A DNA stretch of 64,000 nucleotides from Takakia lepidozioides (GCA_030704615.1 CM060732.1:24242001-24306000), one strand, 5' to 3'. Positions 45,081 through 56,413 are shown, numbered from the stretch's first letter. Translations and numbers: made by a program. Notes: generated by a model from the sequence alone, not told the origin.

Positions 45081-45290
45081 CAGCCTATCACAGCCCATCA
45101 AAGGAAAGCACAGCCTATCACAGCCCATCAAGGCAAAGCACAGCCTATCACAGCCCAGCACGGCGCAACACAGCCTATCACAACTACCACGGCGTGTCAC
45201 AGCCTATCACACAGCTTCACCACAGTGCATCACAGCCTATCACAGCGTAACACAGTATGACACAGCCTGTCACAGCTCAACACAGCCTAC
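44930..45290 (+). repeat. CACAGCCTATCACAGCCCAT tandem array at the end of pol
   Basis: Units of about 15-25 bases repeat about 15 times across and beyond the pol stop codon at 45,078-45,080. They resemble, but are not the same as, the LTR minisatellite. Confidence 0.85.
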
Positions 45291-45391
45291 TAAAGTTACA
45301 CGATCCATAGAATCAGTGACAAGTGGACGCATAATAACTTCAGGAAAATGGCTGACGGAAGAGAAACGGAAATTACTTTAAAAATAGACAC

Positions 45392-45970
45392 GTGGAGGTC
45401 AGGGCGCGACACACAGCCGAGAGGAAGTGCAAGAACAGGTGTCAAAAAGAAAGAGGACAAGAACGGCCGTCAAAAGGGATGAAAGGCGGGCCCATTAATG
45501 AATACGGAAAAAGGGAAACGGAACGAACGGCAAGTACAGAAAAGCGGAATTCTTGTCACATGTGTGATCCTAGTGGACTATCCAACAGGGAAAGTCCACT
45601 AAAGAAAATAAAATCTAAAATCCAGTCACAGCGGATACAGCCAATAGAAAACCAGAGAAAGGATCAAGAAAATGGAGGGAAATTGAGCGCAAGAGGCGGC
45701 GTCGTTCTGAGTAACGGGCGTCTCGACGGGACAGACCATCAATGCTATAGCTTGGAAACTATGGAGGAACTAACAGACTATACGCTCGCAATATTACTTA
45801 CGCAGTGGCATAGACACGAAAGGACAGAGCGGAGCTTTTCTCTTGAGCGATGCTTGCAAGCCCCGCAGGCTTACAAGAAATTACCCATAGCTTTCTGCGG
45901 CAACCATACGTTTATGCTTTGTGCACTACAGGCATTCCTGCAGTTGTTACAGCCAAAAACAGTTCTGTGA
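45392..45970 (+). CDS. Unrecognised frame after pol (192 codons)
   Basis: A basic, low-complexity N-terminal half is followed by a more ordered segment (YTLAILLTQWHRHERTERS). There is no recognised family and the start is uncertain. It may be leader rather than protein. Confidence 0.25.
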   Translation: MEVRARHTAERKCKNRCQKERGQERPSKGMKGGPINEYGKRETERTASTEKRNSCHMCDPSGLSNRESPLKKIKSKIQSQRIQPIENQRKDQENGGKLSARGGVVLSNGRLDGTDHQCYSLETMEELTDYTLAILLTQWHRHERTERSFSLERCLQAPQAYKKLPIAFCGNHTFMLCALQAFLQLLQPKTVL

Positions 45971-45977
45971 GTCTAAA

Positions 45978-46691
45978 ATGAAGAGAGTGAGAGGAATGGA
46001 GGAAATCAGGGTGAAGAGCACCACAATTCTGCAGAAACAAACAATTGCTACCCCACAGGCGATACAGATACTGGAGGAGCTGAGATTGCAAGGATTGCAA
46101 AGCCTAGATTGGACATTACACCATAGACAGTACATGTTACAATTTTTGCAGAACTTTGAGCCAAGGACAGGAACAACAACGGTGAAGGGAGTTGAATTGA
46201 TGATTACTCCCCTATACCTCCAGCAATTGTTTCGATTGCCAGCAGGTCAGGTGCATGTGGAGGAACACAGGGCAAGACTGCAAATAGGGGACTTATTCCA
46301 AGAAGGGAGTTTCTTTAAAACTCAGGGTTATGCTTGTACCAAGGCTGTGTACCCAGGGCTAAAAGAGGTAGGCCAGGTATTGAACGTTCTGATTGCCATG
46401 AAACAGAACCAACAGTATTTGAGCAGATCCTTCACGGAGGAAATACTCAAAGGCCTGAAGGGACAAGAGGTACAATGGGCGGACATAATGTACAACGCAC
46501 TGGTAGAGGAGATGAAAAGATTACAAGGTACTACCGCAAAGTCTCCTATCATAGTGTCTGGCCCAATCATTGCTCAAATAATCCTTGATTCTGGCATACT
46601 TGATGCGCAAGAAAAAAGGAAATGGGAGTGTTTGAGCCAGAAACAACTGCAATGGAAGAGCAAGGCTCTTCACACAGTGAGGGTGGACTAG
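45978..46691 (+). CDS. Accessory protein 1 of the 13.4-kb element (237 codons)
   Basis: Starts at ATG 45,978. The blocks VKGVELMITPLYLQQLFRLP and WADIMYNALVEEMKRLQG, in that order and spacing, resemble the plant transposon-associated domain found in extra frames of Athila/Tat-type elements (the putative plant transposon protein/Transposase_32 style), but I cannot confirm this by eye. Its end overlaps the next frame by 70 bases in another phase, so one longer protein may have been split. Confidence 0.5.
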   Translation: MKRVRGMEEIRVKSTTILQKQTIATPQAIQILEELRLQGLQSLDWTLHHRQYMLQFLQNFEPRTGTTTVKGVELMITPLYLQQLFRLPAGQVHVEEHRARLQIGDLFQEGSFFKTQGYACTKAVYPGLKEVGQVLNVLIAMKQNQQYLSRSFTEEILKGLKGQEVQWADIMYNALVEEMKRLQGTTAKSPIIVSGPIIAQIILDSGILDAQEKRKWECLSQKQLQWKSKALHTVRVD

Positions 46692-48296
46692 CAGGGCAAC
46701 CCGAGACTAAGAGGCAGAGACGGGGAAAGACTGTAGTGGCGGATCCACTGGCTTCACGGATTCCGCATGATAATGTTTCCCAAGCTCATGGCCAGGAAGG
46801 GGCACAGCAGCACAGAGAAATGCTATTACTGGAAGCAGGACCTTCAGAGAGGGAGGAGGAAGTTACTTCTGTATCACAACCATCACAGCCAGCTGATCGA
46901 CTTGTCACAAGGTCACAAGTTATCCATGCAGCTCAACCAGAAATAATTGATTTGGAAAGAGAAGGGTTAGATATTCCAACTACAGAACAGATAGTGGCAG
47001 AAATGGAGAAGGGGGACCTTCTCTATGAATATTCTGGTCTGGTCAAAGAGACAGAGATCCCAGAGGTGCAACAGTTGCCCAAGGGAAATCCTGAGGTGCA
47101 TATAATACACACACCTGTGTCGGAGGTACCACAGGCGGAAGGTCATGACACTGTAGCACCGGTGATAGATGAAGTAGTTCAGGAAGAAAATCCGGTGGGA
47201 CAATGGCCTGAATGGTTCGTGAGACATCACACTGTTGAAGATCAGGAGGAACAGCAGCAACCTCACCATGATGACCCTCAACAGGCAATGCTGATGAGTT
47301 CCATAGGCAGGACACTTAATTTGTTGGGGACTTATGTCAAATCCCATGTTCCAATTACCCAATTGACAGCCTTGAGAGAGGAACTCAGGAAGGAGTTTGA
47401 GGCTCGACTAGCCACTGAGTGTGCAAACAAGGTCGATGAAGAGGTCACTCTCAAGATGCAGCAGGACTTGGGAAATACAGAAATGGCTTTGCAATTGGCC
47501 AAGGAACAATTGATTGAGGCAGGCCTCGCGCAAGACCAGTTGCACGAAGCACATAAGCAACAGCTATACCAAATGCAGGTGCAGCATGAAAGCAAGTTGC
47601 AAGAAGTGAATGCACTACATACGGAGTTGCAGACAGTGCATGACAGGATGGCGATACAATGTGCTACATTCACAACTATGCTTGACCAATCTACAAAAGA
47701 AATAAACAGTCAAGCGGAAAAATGTACGAAGGCAGAAGAAGAGAATGTTGAGCAATGAAGCTCATTGTCGATATGAAGAATACAATCTGTCGCAATGAAG
47801 ATACTTTCAAGCAATACAGGCAGATTGAAGCTGATCAAGAGAAGCACATCGTGGAGTTGCAACAAACCATCATGGCCAATAGAAATGAAATCGCGGTCAA
47901 TAACAAGGCTTGGAAGGAAGCCAATAATCTACTTGCTGCTTATGCGCAATTGGTTGAACCTCAGGCGAAGCGCATGGAGGCTTTACAACAGCAGTTGGAA
48001 TTGTACAAGCTAAGAGAGGAGCAAACTCTCAGGGGAACCACAAGCAACTTGGTGGATAACAGCCTTATGCAGGTCTGGTTAGCACAAGGGCCAGTAGAGG
48101 GCAAAGCCCACGAAAGCTCACCCAAAGCGAGATGAATGAGCTCAGGCTGCAGGTGCAGAACATTGCCACAACTACTATAGACAATGTCTATAGTAGGATA
48201 GCAGAGTTACAAGAGGATGTAGACGGACTGCAGACTCAAGTGGAAGACCTCACTTCAAACATCGACAAAGAGTCTATATCCCTCAGGAACAGCTAA
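46622..48296 (+). CDS. Accessory coiled-coil protein of the 13.4-kb element (split by frameshifts)
   Basis: Three frames follow each other: 46,622-47,758, 47,755-48,135 and 48,132-48,296. The first has an acidic, Gln-rich N-terminal half, then a long heptad-like coiled coil (EMALQLAKEQLIEAGLAQ). The coil continues in the next two frames (HIVELQQTIMANRNEIAV, RIAELQEDVDGLQTQVEDL). The third frame is open well upstream of its first ATG, so single-base losses in one long coiled-coil gene explain the pattern better than three separate genes. Structural or nucleocapsid-like roles are possible. Function unknown. Confidence 0.5.
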
Positions 48297-49527
48297 TGGC
48301 TTCTTATTTACAAGCCAGAACTTTGGCTTTTCAGTCTTCACAGGAGGTGCAGGAGATGCCAATGATACAAGAGCCAGTACCACCACCACCACACCAAAAG
48401 TCACTGTACCAGTAGCTGAACCTGTGGTTACTACAACCACACCACAGCCACCACAGCCGAAGTATGGGGCAATGCCGCTTTTAACCCACCTAAAACTCCA
48501 GCTGCAAGGGAGTACAGTAGGGCTATGATTATGCCCTTCAACCAAATTCCCATCATGTTGGATTTGGCTTGGAAAGAATTTAGTCCTCCGCAGTCATTCG
48601 CACATTACTACCAAATCATGCGTATTTGGCTGCCAGTGGCAACTAGGACTAAAGTTCTTCCGAACAATCGACATATTGAAGATCATCACTTTGCACAATA
48701 CTGGCACGAGGCAGGTACCATGTTGAGGGATTGATTGCTTTCCAGGTTGTACATGGACTCATTTATACCAAGACCAAGGAGGTAGCAAGTATTGTCATGG
48801 ATGCGGGTTATACTACTACGCTGCTTGTTTTCTGGTATACGTTACCACATTGAGCAACAAAAGATGCAAACACGCTTTCTGAGTTATTCCAGTGGAGATC
48901 ATTGGGTATTACCTTCGGCCACCTCATATGTACCTATATGACCCAAAAGTTATGATGCAAAAGGATTCTCAAATTCGTTCATGGTTTCAAGCAGCCTGGA
49001 ACCATTTGTCAACACAGAAATTCGGCATTGATGACATTTTCTATAAGGGACATGTGGCATGGAAATACTTGCACGCTGCACCAGTAATTGGTACCCCTCA
49101 CCTGGACAGACAAGGAGCTCAGTGTCTACACCAATTTTGCTGTTCAGCGGTTACACCAAGTTGTAAAATACAAACTTCCAGACATGGTAGGACAGCATTG
49201 TATGCCCCAGATGATTCCACAAAAGTTCGAAAATTAAAACACCTGAGAGGCGATGAGGATTCTGATACAACTGTTTCTTCACCGAATTCTTTTGACATGG
49301 GAGAAGACTATGCAGTTCAGATGGCAGAGAAGAAGCGAAGGGGTCTCCTATGCCGGAAAGGTTACCTCGATATCAGCCTCCAGAGGGCCTCACTTATCCA
49401 GGTAGTGATCAACCATCTCCGTCAACCAGAGACAGACCTCGGGCTCGTACACAGTCCGCCACGAAACTCTCAACGTCAAAAGGTGCTCACTCACAAAGGT
49501 TTGCTAGTCGAAATCAGTAAACCGTGA
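48297..49527 (+). CDS. Accessory protein 3 region of the 13.4-kb element (fragmented)
   Basis: Pieces in several frames: a Pro-rich segment (EPVPPPPHQKS) to about 48,416, then 48,525-48,734 (MIMPFNQIPIMLDLAWKEF), a short piece (GLIYTKTKEVASIVMDAGY) and 48,892-49,527 (QIRSWFQAAWNHLSTQKFG; basic C-terminal half). They look like parts of one decayed protein of about 400 residues ending just before the polypurine tract. No family is recognised. Confidence 0.4.
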
Positions 49528-49540
49528 GGACACGGCTTTT

Positions 49541-49554
49541 TGAGGGGGGAAGGG
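49541..49554 (+). other. Polypurine tract of the 13.4-kb element
   Basis: TGAGGGGGGAAGGG lies three bases before the TGTTA that begins the right LTR, the normal place for plus-strand priming of a + oriented element. Confidence 0.75.
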
Positions 49555-49557
49555 TAA

Positions 49558-50586
49558 TGTTACTCCGGGGTTAGACATTATACGCGGATTTGTCACCCAT
49601 CCCTTAATTTTTCACGAGGCGGAAACTCCCAAGATAGAAAGTTGGAAAAATCTCTAAGTACACACCCCGCGCAGAACAACAGTCATGACCTACACATTGT
49701 ATCATGGGGGTGTTTCCTACACATGTTTCCCTTTTGGTATTCAATGTTAGCACAGCTTACCATTGCTAATTAGTATCAGTTTGCACACATCAATCTATTG
49801 GTTCCATCAACTCTCCTTCAATTTCAGCAGCTTCCCTCACATTCTCTCCTACAACCCAGTGTGATTTTATCGTAAAGTAATCCGATATGATTTATCAGGA
49901 TCAGCCGAAGCATTGTGGTCTCTAATCTGCTCTACATAATCATTACAGCCTTCATATATCAACATCTACTCATCATCTCTCTATCTGTCACTTCCGTTCT
50001 TCATCTCGCCCGATCTTCCCTCTCCTCCATGACCAAGAAGTCCTCCTCCGAATGAATCCCTCAATTCCCAGTTTTCCCTTTATCTTCCTATCCGTGGTTC
50101 TAACCGTTTCCCTCACAACCGTCGTCTGTGAACTAACATGTTCCCTTCGCAGGTATTGTTCCCACAGTCGTTCCCTGTCATACTCTTCGTTCCCTATGAT
50201 CGTGACAGCTGTCAAGCGGTGACTGGCTTGTGCAACTGTGACGGGCTGTGACTGGCTGTGGCGACTGTGTTTGGCTGTGTCGGGCTGTGACTGGCTGTGT
50301 GGCTTGTCGGGCTGTGTCCCGGCTGTGACATTGTGTCTGCTGTGACGACTGTGACGGGCTGTGTCGGCTGTGTCTGCTGTGACGACTGTGCCGTCTGTGG
50401 TTGGCTGTGACGACTGTGACGGGCTGTGTTGGCTGTTGTCGACTGTGACGACTGTGACGGGCTGTGTAACCCCCCTCTACAGTGCGCTGCTGTCACCCCT
50501 AAGCTCCTGTTGGTCCAGTCTGTGCAAAAAACTAAGGGTACCCTACAGATCCCGTATAAGTGTCTAATCCCGACAGTCCTCTAACA
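49558..50586 (-). repeat. Right LTR of the 13.4-kb element, inverted relative to the left LTR
   Basis: It begins TGTTACTCCGGGGTTAGACA and ends CCTCTAACA. From about 49,593 to 50,586 it matches the reverse complement of the left LTR through its unique parts and minisatellite, at roughly 85-90% by eye. Its first 35 bases instead resemble the left LTR start in direct orientation (shared CGGGG, TTAGACA, TTATAC and GGAT blocks in order). Confidence 0.85.
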
Positions 50587-50591
50587 ATACA

Positions 50592-52070
50592 CATAGCAAT
50601 TCAATGAGGAACAAATACAGATTGTTGATGATGCCACTTACCAAGCGTGCTTCCACCATTGCCTTCCCACCACGACCAGTCTTGGTAGGATTCAGAATTG
50701 CACCATTTGCCTTCTTCATGTTGCCCGACACTGTGGACACCTCTGTCTGCCAGTAACTTACAAGCTTGTTCCATCCTCGTCAGATACAGTAATGGGTTTC
50801 CCCTTACCACCCAACCACGCAGTGTTTGGCCTTATAACGCTGGCTCTTCATTATTCTGCCATTGTTTGTTTTAGGTGGAAGTCTTTTAAACTTGTGTGGC
50901 GTATATGAAATAGCTTAGCCAGGTGATCTCTGATTTCGTATACAACTTCTCACAGGTTGGTTGTTGATGGCAAGGGAACCATCTAGCTTGCAATAAGCCT
51001 GTCCTTTAGGGCAGCGTGCCATACATTCCGGGTCTGACCATACGGGGCTCCTTTGATATCGTCAAAATCACCGTGGGAGGAAGACCTACAGCTATTCTCC
51101 TTCCTTCACCTTGGCAGCTTCAATTTTGGCTGAGCTATTAGCCCTCCTTAAAGCATGGTTCTATCATTCTTGAAACGACACCCCCCCTCCTCAGAGACCT
51201 CCATGCGCTCAGGAGAATTCAAGCAGGATCCTGCCAAGTAGGGACTGCTGGCCATGGCTGTTGGCCAGAAGGCCGAGGACCATACTGGCCATACTGTCCA
51301 TAAGCACGAGGATATTCCGGTGGCCTGCACCCAATAGCTTTAGGGGTGGCAAATATGGTGGAGGAGGATACTGGCCATACTGCCCATATGGAGGAGCACC
51401 ATATTGACCCTGACCATACTGAGTGCCAGACTGTGGGTACTGAGCATACCAATAATAAGGTGGGGGTACTGGTGGCACAGAACCCACAATGATGGGAGAG
51501 TTAGGGCCACCTCCTGCGTTCTTGTGGGCGCCATCCCATTGCTAGCAGCAGGGATCGTGATCAGTGCGCTTGTGCTTGCCCTAAAAGAAATTCCCCTAGT
51601 ACAATGTGGGTGATTACACATACTATAGGCAGCAAGCAGCAAATCCTTGAATTCAATATAACAAACTGGAAGCACATATCATTTGTAAAGACAAGATTAC
51701 CCAAACTCAGTATGATCTTGGGCAGTAAATCTCCAAATTTGATTGGCCCCAACGATGTCCTCCCAGTACATTTTTGAGCCTCTTAGGTATGTGGTGTTCC
51801 TGAAATCCCATAGCAAGAATCAAATGGACAAACCTGATGGGTCCATGAGAAGTATCCCTCCAAGTTTTACTGATATTCTGGGTGCATAAGTAACCCAAGT
51901 ATCTCTATAAGTAGCCATTGTAGCTTAGTACCAGGACGTTGTTTTCATGGGGCAAAGAATTTGAACACACCTGAAGTCTACTTGGCCTGACATTCATGCC
52001 TTTGGCACTTCAACTTGTCTTGTGGAAATCATTTGTGATTGTGCCTTGGCTGACCCCTGCATTGTCCAAC
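50592..52070 (-). other. Continuation of the interrupted minus-strand region, with a Tyr/Pro/Gln-rich segment
   Basis: Minus-strand frames at 50,601-50,830 and 51,209-51,487 are coding-like. The second contains a Gly/Pro/Tyr/Gln-rich stretch (APPYGQYGQYPPPPY). They may be 5' exons of the NIF-like gene split by the 13.4-kb insertion, but no frame joins the two sides unambiguously. The rest to 52,070 shows nothing recognisable. Confidence 0.3.
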
Positions 52071-53555
52071 TGTAGTGTGAATGCAGGGGACAGAACATTA
52101 CATATGTTTACCATTACGACCTACATCACTATGACGGAGTGCCCGTCATCCCAAACTGCAGAAAGATGTATCCTTCATGTAGGTAATTTCATGAGCACAC
52201 TGAACTTATGCTTTGCCAGGAGAAAATGGCTAAGTCATGACGGTACACATTTTCATCCATGCGATGAACGTTTTCATCACTGGTTCTTGACCTAAAAGAT
52301 CGCGGGTTGAGAAAAACGAAGAGGAAGATGACGGATGGCTCGTAGCGGCTGTTGTCAAGCAGTGGTGTCGGCAGGGCCCGTGTTAGGAGGTTGTACCTGC
52401 GCGGTGGGATCTTGCTTGGCTTAGGAAGCGGCATTAAGAGGCCTCTGCTTGGTATTCTGTGTAGAAAGAAGCGGTCCGCCTCTCTCGTAGTGATGATCAT
52501 TCCAAGAGATAGAAGCATCTAAGGAAAGCGGCGCACCACCACTGCCGCCAGTGCCTTGAAGATGATAGTTATGGCCGATGAGCAAGCAAGGAAAAGGCCC
52601 GCTGCTGAAAGCACAGTGAAGAGGGTCTGGGCACAATCAATGGGGGGGGAGGTAAAGCATGTGGAGTTCTGGCTGCATGGTATCTCAGGTTCTCTGTCAT
52701 TAAGCTTCTAGCTGCTTTGTGTCTCCTTGTTATAGGACCAGCCAATTTCGAGAGGAAGAATTGCATAGTGTAATCGGTTGTCAGGCCACAGGATGGTCCA
52801 AGTGAAGAAGGGGAGCCATCATGGCGTCATAAGGTCTGGAATCAAGACAAAGAGAAAGGGTTAAGTGGCTGCTGACGGCGATGCAAGGTGCCACCTTGAC
52901 AGGCAGACCCGCCGCTTCACTAGTGGATAAAAAAACAGATAAGTCGATGAACAGAGGCTTCTTTTGGGGAGGACTTAGAAACTGCTTTGGTAGATTTAGG
53001 ACTGCCATCTTGGCAGAAGAGAGAAGGTATTTGGGCAAGGAGAGAGCTGCAAATTCTAAGGGGCTGTTAAGGGGGGGGGGTTTTGGCCAATTTGGCGAGA
53101 TGAGATGAAGAAAACCTGAAAGAAACCAGTGCCCTGCAGACCATGAAGATCTGAGCTGCATCCTCCTAAATCTGTGTCACCACTACAAAAAAGGGATTTC
53201 CGACCTGTCACTGCTCAAGTGGGCTTCACATAAAGGATCGTGTTTTACCGCTGCCATTGGGCTGATTTGCATCACTGAATACATCGCACCAGCATAGCTG
53301 GTGCTGTACCTGCTGATAGGGGATGTTGTGTAAAAGGTAGAACCAAGCAGTGAACAACAAATTGACTCCCCATCCATGTCTTTCCCTTCCGCTGCGGCGT
53401 GGATGAGGATTGCTTGAACTCTGATCACGAGGAGGCTGAGGGAAACCCCAGCCAAGTGACGACAGTTTGGACAGATTAGAAGAAGAACGCTTCTTTCCTC
53501 TTGCTCCGCAATCAATGGAGGGGAGCACAATTAGAATTATACAGAAGGGGATTCA
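52071..53555 (+). repeat. Left LTR of the second gypsy element
   Basis: It starts TGTAGTGTGA and ends near ATTCA (53,555), about 12 bases before the primer site; the end is approximate. It lacks an internal segment of about 690 bp that the right LTR has at about 61,157-61,840. Confidence 0.75.
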
Positions 53556-53567
53556 CGCCCCTTCTTT

Positions 53568-53579
53568 TGGTATCAGAGC
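53568..53579 (+). other. tRNA-Met primer-binding site
   Basis: TGGTATCAGAGC is complementary to the 3' end of plant initiator tRNA-Met, the commonest primer of plant LTR retrotransposons. Confidence 0.9.
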
Positions 53580-53639
53580 TACGTTGTTAAATCTTGATTT
53601 CTACTAGCTAGGGATCTTGACTGGTATTGGATGGTTTGA

Positions 53640-55310
53640 TGGCAGGAAGAGACCACACACTGATTCCTGATGAACCAAGCATTGGAGATTGCTGATTTGC
53701 TTCAGCAGACGCACACCAAATGCAACACCAGACCCTTGTTTGTACTTCTTCACCCTGCTTGGAGAATAGCGAATGGTGATTTATGTCTTAGAGTAGACAT
53801 ACTGGTGGAAGAACAACATAGCACTTTGGATAAGAGAGTTAGGAAGGTGGTGAAGATAAATACCATGGCACGAGAGGTGACATGGGAGGTAGAGTAGAGA
53901 TGTTGGCGAAATGGACAGTGGGAGTGGTATAGAGGTCAACATTAAGGGAGTTGCGGGAAATTAGAGTCAGAATAGGTGTTGGAAACAATTTGAACTTTGA
54001 CTAGAGAATAGAAGGATGACCAGTCCAACCAGCATAGATGCGCCTTATCATGGTAGGAATATGAGGATGTAAATGACTGGCTGGAGAGGATTCAGATGTA
54101 GGCAGATGTCAGATTTGAATGAGGACAAAACTTTCAAGGTAGCAAGGCTCAACCTGAGAGCCGGCTGATGAATGGTACCGTAAACAAAACCTAGACCAAC
54201 ACTGGGTGGACTTTAGGGCAGCAATTTCAGCCAAGTTTGGTAATCGTTGACTTGGCAGAAATTAGGCTAAGATGGATACCATTAAACAGGAGAGTAGACA
54301 AAGGTTCAAACATCTTCGATAGGTGAACCGGTTATTTATAAAGAAGTGGGCGTCTGATTTGGAACAGAGGCGTAGATTTGCAGCAGGTTTGAGACCAAAT
54401 AGCAAGAGTAATTCTGGGCAGGCGCTTCCCATTGATGTAGAGGAAGCACTGGACACAGCCATTGAGATTGAAAGGGGCCTGGGAAAGTTAGGGGAAATAC
54501 CTCTAGAGCCCATTGGAAGGAGATGATACAGATGAGTCAGTTGTGTTTTGTTACCCTGTGGACAGAAGACTCTGATCATCTGAACACTACCCTCAGAAGT
54601 ACTTTGATAGGGGACCAGTCATAGGAGAAAGCTCGGGATCTAGAACACCACCTCGTGTTCGCCTTTGTATGTTTGTCACAACGAAGGTCACATAGCTTCA
54701 TATTGTCCTGAAGGAAGAAGACCCAGCTAAGTGTGACAATGTCACCGTTCGGCATTCCATCCACGGAACTGTGTGGTGTGAGATGCACTTTGCAAGCTAC
54801 TCGGGCACACGGAGAGTGAGTGCGGTCGAAAACTCGACACCATGATGGGAACTCCGGGAACTAACTTTGTAGATGTGTTCTATGTGATGAGGATGATGTA
54901 CTCACAGAGATGACAGATCTGATGTCACGAAATAGTATCAATGAAGTCAGACTTCCACGCATACCTGTCCAGAGTCCGATTGTTGAACCTATAGGGTCAC
55001 CAGAAAGGAATAGTGAGAGCAGTGAACAGCCAAGCAAGACCAAGATAAAAACTACCCAAAGAACAATTTCAAAGAATGCCGATAGAAGGAGGTACGAAAT
55101 CCAGAATCTTGAACCACTTCTACAAAGGGAGAATATCGTTGGTCACCCATGGACCTGATCAGACTGTGCCCGGAGAGTTAGACAAACTAAAAGGGCTGGT
55201 CAAGTGGTGGAAAGATCAATGGTCCAACAAAGGGAGACAACTCACGTGTAGAGTTGTTCAGGATGTACCAAGGCCTTGTAACTCCCCACACACCCGCTGA
55301 CCTACGCTAC
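53640..55310 (+). pseudogene. Gag relic of the second gypsy element
   Basis: Fragments in several frames: a block near 54,160-54,240 (DFRAAISAKFG), 54,323-54,526 (RRFAAGLRPNSKS, VEEALDTAIEIERG) and a zinc knuckle-like CHNEGHIASYC near 54,675-54,710. Multiple stops lie between them, so no functional Gag can be made. Confidence 0.65.
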
Positions 55311-56413
55311 GATCTCGTATGCTTATATAGGTAAGGTTAAAGCGGTTCATGTAATTGATTACAATGGGAGATTACCAAGTATTAGGCCAGATTGACACTG
55401 GTGCCATGCTTCTGTAATATCGCTAGTACAGTCAGGGATCTGGTTTGATGGGATCTGTCATTACTAGTAAGGATGTAATTACAGAGTAGTAGCCCAGGTG
55501 CTCTGAGACGGCAATGGGCAGACTTGAGACATCAAGGTCAAAGTAGGAGAACTGACCAATCGTTTGTCTTTTATGGTGTGAACACGGATACATATCACAT
55601 GTGCTGGGATTAAGACTTTCTCAAAAAGTTTGGCGCTGTAGTGGACCCGAAGCTGAAACAATTCGCGTACGCTATGGGCCGGAAAGGATTTTGCTCACTT
55701 CCCTGTGCACACCATCAATTATAATGAGCCTGCAGTTACCAAAACAAAACAGCCTACATAGAGAGAGTAGAATGAGATATGCAAGCAGTACGTCAGCAGT
55801 AATGTCTTAACCCTGACGTCAGATGAACAGTACCTAGGCTGTGGAGAGAAGAAAAGAAAAACAGAGGAAGAATATGAGGACACGGAGGAAGCATCCTCAG
55901 GTTCTGACACCTCTAAATCTGATAAAGATGAGGAGATGGGAGGCTCTGAGGAGGAGAGGTAAGGAGATAGAAACAGCACTGAGGGATGTTGAGGAAATAA
56001 TAGACGAGGTCAACCTAAGGGAGGACTTGTTTGGGAGACCAAGGGATGTCGAACTCCTTCAGGAAGAGACCCATAAGAGCATGGCTGCTGCCATAATACA
56101 GGAGCTTACCAGAAAGTGGAATGTGAACTAGGGAACAACAACCTAGAAATAGAGGATGACTTCCATGATTGGAATCAGGTTGTCACAAAAGGGAAGGACA
56201 GAGAAATGGCTAACTCTGGGAGCAGGTGGTGAAAGGTGGAGGAAGAAAAATAAAAAAAGTTGGGAAAACCAGTCAAGAGAAGAAGAAGAAGAAAGGAAAA
56301 GAAAGAAGAAATGGAGAGTCGTTGGAGAAGGATGAAATCCAGACTGCAACTCAACCCAGAAGAAACTGGCCCCGCCCAGAACATAGGATAGCAGCTGGAA
56401 CAACGAGCTGAAA
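55311..56413 (+). pseudogene. Protease and linker relic of the second gypsy element
   Basis: The aspartic protease motif DTGA is at 55,394-55,405. The rest of the domain is broken by stops. A long acidic/basic low-complexity linker (55,840-56,400) precedes the reverse transcriptase. Confidence 0.6.

Larger units (their letters stand above)
37152..50591 (+). mobile_element. 13.4-kb Ty3/gypsy retrotransposon with LTRs in opposite orientation
   Basis: The element spans 37,157-50,586 and is flanked by the perfect pentamer ATACA (37,152-37,156 and 50,587-50,591). Its internal part runs along +: primer site, gag, protease, an intact reverse transcriptase-RNase H-integrase frame, a block of extra frames, and a polypurine tract. 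It lacks a chromodomain, and its RT (FMDGFSGYNQVQVAEED, MPFGLCNAPATFQRV) is of the Tat/Athila-like non-chromovirus type. The left LTR (37,157-38,187) and right LTR (49,558-50,586) are nearly equal in length but are reverse complements of each other, with many small differences. Confidence 0.85.

Noticed and set aside
46612-46625. A-run as a programmed -1 frameshift site between two accessory frames
   Set aside because: The heptamer in the zero frame is not a canonical slippery site, and other shifts in the block show ordinary decay.
47755-48296. Chain of stop/start overlaps (ATGA at 47,755, ATGA at 48,132, TAATG at 48,294) suggesting translational coupling
   Set aside because: The third frame is open well upstream of its ATG and the coiled coil runs on across the joins, which fits single-base losses in one gene better than coupled translation.
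51209-51487. Gly/Pro/Tyr/Gln-rich frame as a stand-alone prion-like protein
   Set aside because: It has no clear start, is low in complexity and may be an exon of the interrupted minus-strand gene; kept only as a low-confidence region.
53182-53230. CACTACAAAAAAGGGATTTCCG as a CACTA transposon end
   Set aside because: The same sequence is in both LTRs of the second gypsy element (also near 61,990), with no matching inverted end or 3-bp duplication, so it is treated as part of the LTR.
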